Positions 41,065-41,491 of a stretch of 41,491 nt of DNA are shown one piece after another. The DNA comes from SIG78 sp045587205 (GTDB lineage Bacteria; Verrucomicrobiota; Lentisphaeria; Victivallales; Victivallaceae): contig JAZNBV010000015.1 of NCBI GenBank assembly GCA_045587205.1, positions 1 to 41,491 on the forward strand. The letters are read 5' to 3'. The notes under the pieces are model-generated. The model ran no database searches, was not told the DNA's origin, and saw nothing but the letters and a program-made list of their open reading frames with translations. Numbering within the stretch: position 1 is the first letter of the stretch; the number at the start of each line of letters is the position of its first letter. The position numbers were made by a program, and so were the translations under genes.

Positions 41065-41140
41065 GTGTTTTATAAAATTTTCTCAAATCTTCACATTTAA
41101 CTTATTTATAATAAACAAGTTGTATTATTGTTCTGTTTCG

Positions 41141-41231
41141 TTATTTGCCTTTGCACAGCAAAATACTGTTTTGAGGTAAAAATACTTGGTTTGGCATAGT
41201 TATTCAACAAAATTGGCAAATAATGGCAAAT
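41141..41231. repeat. Short repeated GGCAAAT motifs before the integrase gene
   Basis: TTATTTGCC at 41141-41149 is the reverse complement of GGCAAATAA at 41215-41223, and another TGGCAAAT follows at 41224-41231. Repeated short motifs near an integrase gene can be arm-type binding sites for the recombinase; here this is only a suggestion. The rest of 41095-41261 is AT-rich without other features I can support. Confidence 0.35.
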
Positions 41232-41261
41232 GAGTTTTTGAGCGTAAAATCAGAGTTTTTT

Positions 41262-41270
41262 TGGTATGAT
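41262..41270 (+). promoter_or_regulatory. Extended -10 promoter for the integrase gene
   Basis: TTGGTATGAT contains TG-G-TATGAT, an extended -10 element (hexamer 41265-41270). A TTGAGC at 41238-41243 is 21 bases upstream, too far for a normal -35, but extended -10 promoters need none. It predicts a leader of about 110 bases. Confidence 0.5.
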
Positions 41271-41301
41271 GTAACGAGTTGAGTTATCGTTCTCTTTCAG
41301 A

Positions 41302-41386
41302 AGGTATTTCCTCTTGGGTTTTCCGGACAACTGATGTATGATCCGGAAACCCCTTTTAACTTTCAATCAATACGGAGGAAATGCCT
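41302..41386 (+). promoter_or_regulatory. Integrase mRNA leader that can hide its ribosome binding site
   Basis: Positions 41302-41313 can pair with 41375-41386 over 12 bp (one G-U). The second arm contains the Shine-Dalgarno GGAGG and reaches to the base before the start codon. Nested inside is another hairpin, 41316-41327 with 41342-41352 (one bulge), followed by CTTTTAA, which looks like a weak terminator. The arrangement could keep integrase expression low until the structure is opened. Confidence 0.65.
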
Positions 41387-41491
41387 ATGCCAAAAAACAA
41401 AGAATTGAAGCGAAGAGCTAACGGAACCGGGAGAGTTTACAAACAAAATGGAGTCTATTACCTTCAATACAGATTACCTGACGGAAGTCGC
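41387..41491 (+). CDS. Phage-type tyrosine recombinase (integrase), N-terminal fragment cut by the window edge
   Basis: The first 35 residues are MPKNKELKRRANGTGRVY followed by KQNGVYYLQYRLPDGSR. A basic start, the GTGxVY(K) turn, and a YYLQYRxPDG strand are typical of the arm-type DNA-binding domain that begins phage and ICE tyrosine integrases; the catalytic domain lies beyond the window. ATG 41387 is chosen over the in-frame ATG at 41381 because GGAGG (41374-41378) is 8 bases from the former and only 2 from the latter. Its position about 875 bases after tRNA-Ser fits integration at a tRNA gene. Confidence 0.75.
   Translation, partial: MPKNKELKRRANGTGRVYKQNGVYYLQYRLPDGSR

Noticed and set aside
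40626..41094. CRISPR array
   Set aside because: The constant linker is only 6-7 bases, the variable parts are palindromes of unequal length, and no cas gene is present.
40601..41491. Integron with attC hairpins
   Set aside because: The hairpins lack the attC core sites and cassette genes, and the recombinase start is of phage type.

Overview
The window is a gene-dense stretch of a Gram-negative bacterial chromosome. Lipid A synthesis (lpxA), LPS heptose activation (rfaE2), a Rho factor with a long Asn-rich insertion, a SecA with an enlarged preprotein cross-linking region, and intracellular hexosaminidases point to the PVC group. A gut-type Lentisphaerota (Victivallales-like) bacterium is my best guess; this is inferred from gene content and not proven. 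Almost every base is coding, in long co-oriented runs. Promoters, where visible, fit a TTGACA/TTGAAA - 16 to 17 nt - TATATT pattern.

Layout. 1-5100 (minus): nrdR plus an ATP-cone protein, then purQ-dnaN-recF and a small membrane protein, ended by a terminator at the left edge. 5268-8468 (plus): pheA, a YeiH-type exporter and a cysteine desulfurase homologue. 8469-10066 (minus): an SGNH esterase and a YhcH-family sugar protein. 10263-14773 (plus): lpxA, two unrelated phosphoglycerate mutase-superfamily enzymes side by side, and a DEDDh exonuclease. 15033-18176 (plus): coaE, rho and rfaE2 behind a long structured leader. 18213-26241 (minus): ptsN, a zinc-ribbon protein, secA, purL, dus. 26346-32796 (minus): tRNA-Lys, rpmB, mazG, an exported protein of unknown function, a YkgJ Cys-cluster protein, gmk, coaC, folD and a GH20 hexosaminidase. 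33045-33926 (plus): an amidohydrolase closed by an 18-bp bidirectional hairpin. 34030-40212 (minus): valS, dapA, dedA and a second GH20 enzyme.

The right end is different in character. After tRNA-Ser(UGA) at 40424-40511 there are about 875 bases with no intact gene. They are packed with short palindromes joined by TCTTCAC / GTGAAGA linkers, three copies of a GTAG..CGAAG hairpin element, and what looks like the severed start of a four-helix-bundle protein gene. Then comes the first 35 codons of a tyrosine-recombinase-like integrase whose leader can fold to hide its own ribosome binding site. This looks like the edge of an integrated element next to a tRNA gene and is the least ordinary part of the window.

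Functionally the genes cover replication (dnaN, recF), purine synthesis (purQ, purL, gmk), one-carbon metabolism (folD), CoA synthesis (coaC, coaE), envelope (lpxA, rfaE2, dapA, secA), translation (valS, rpmB, two tRNAs, dus) and sugar salvage (two GH20 enzymes, SGNH esterase, YhcH protein). The last set would fit a host-glycan feeder.
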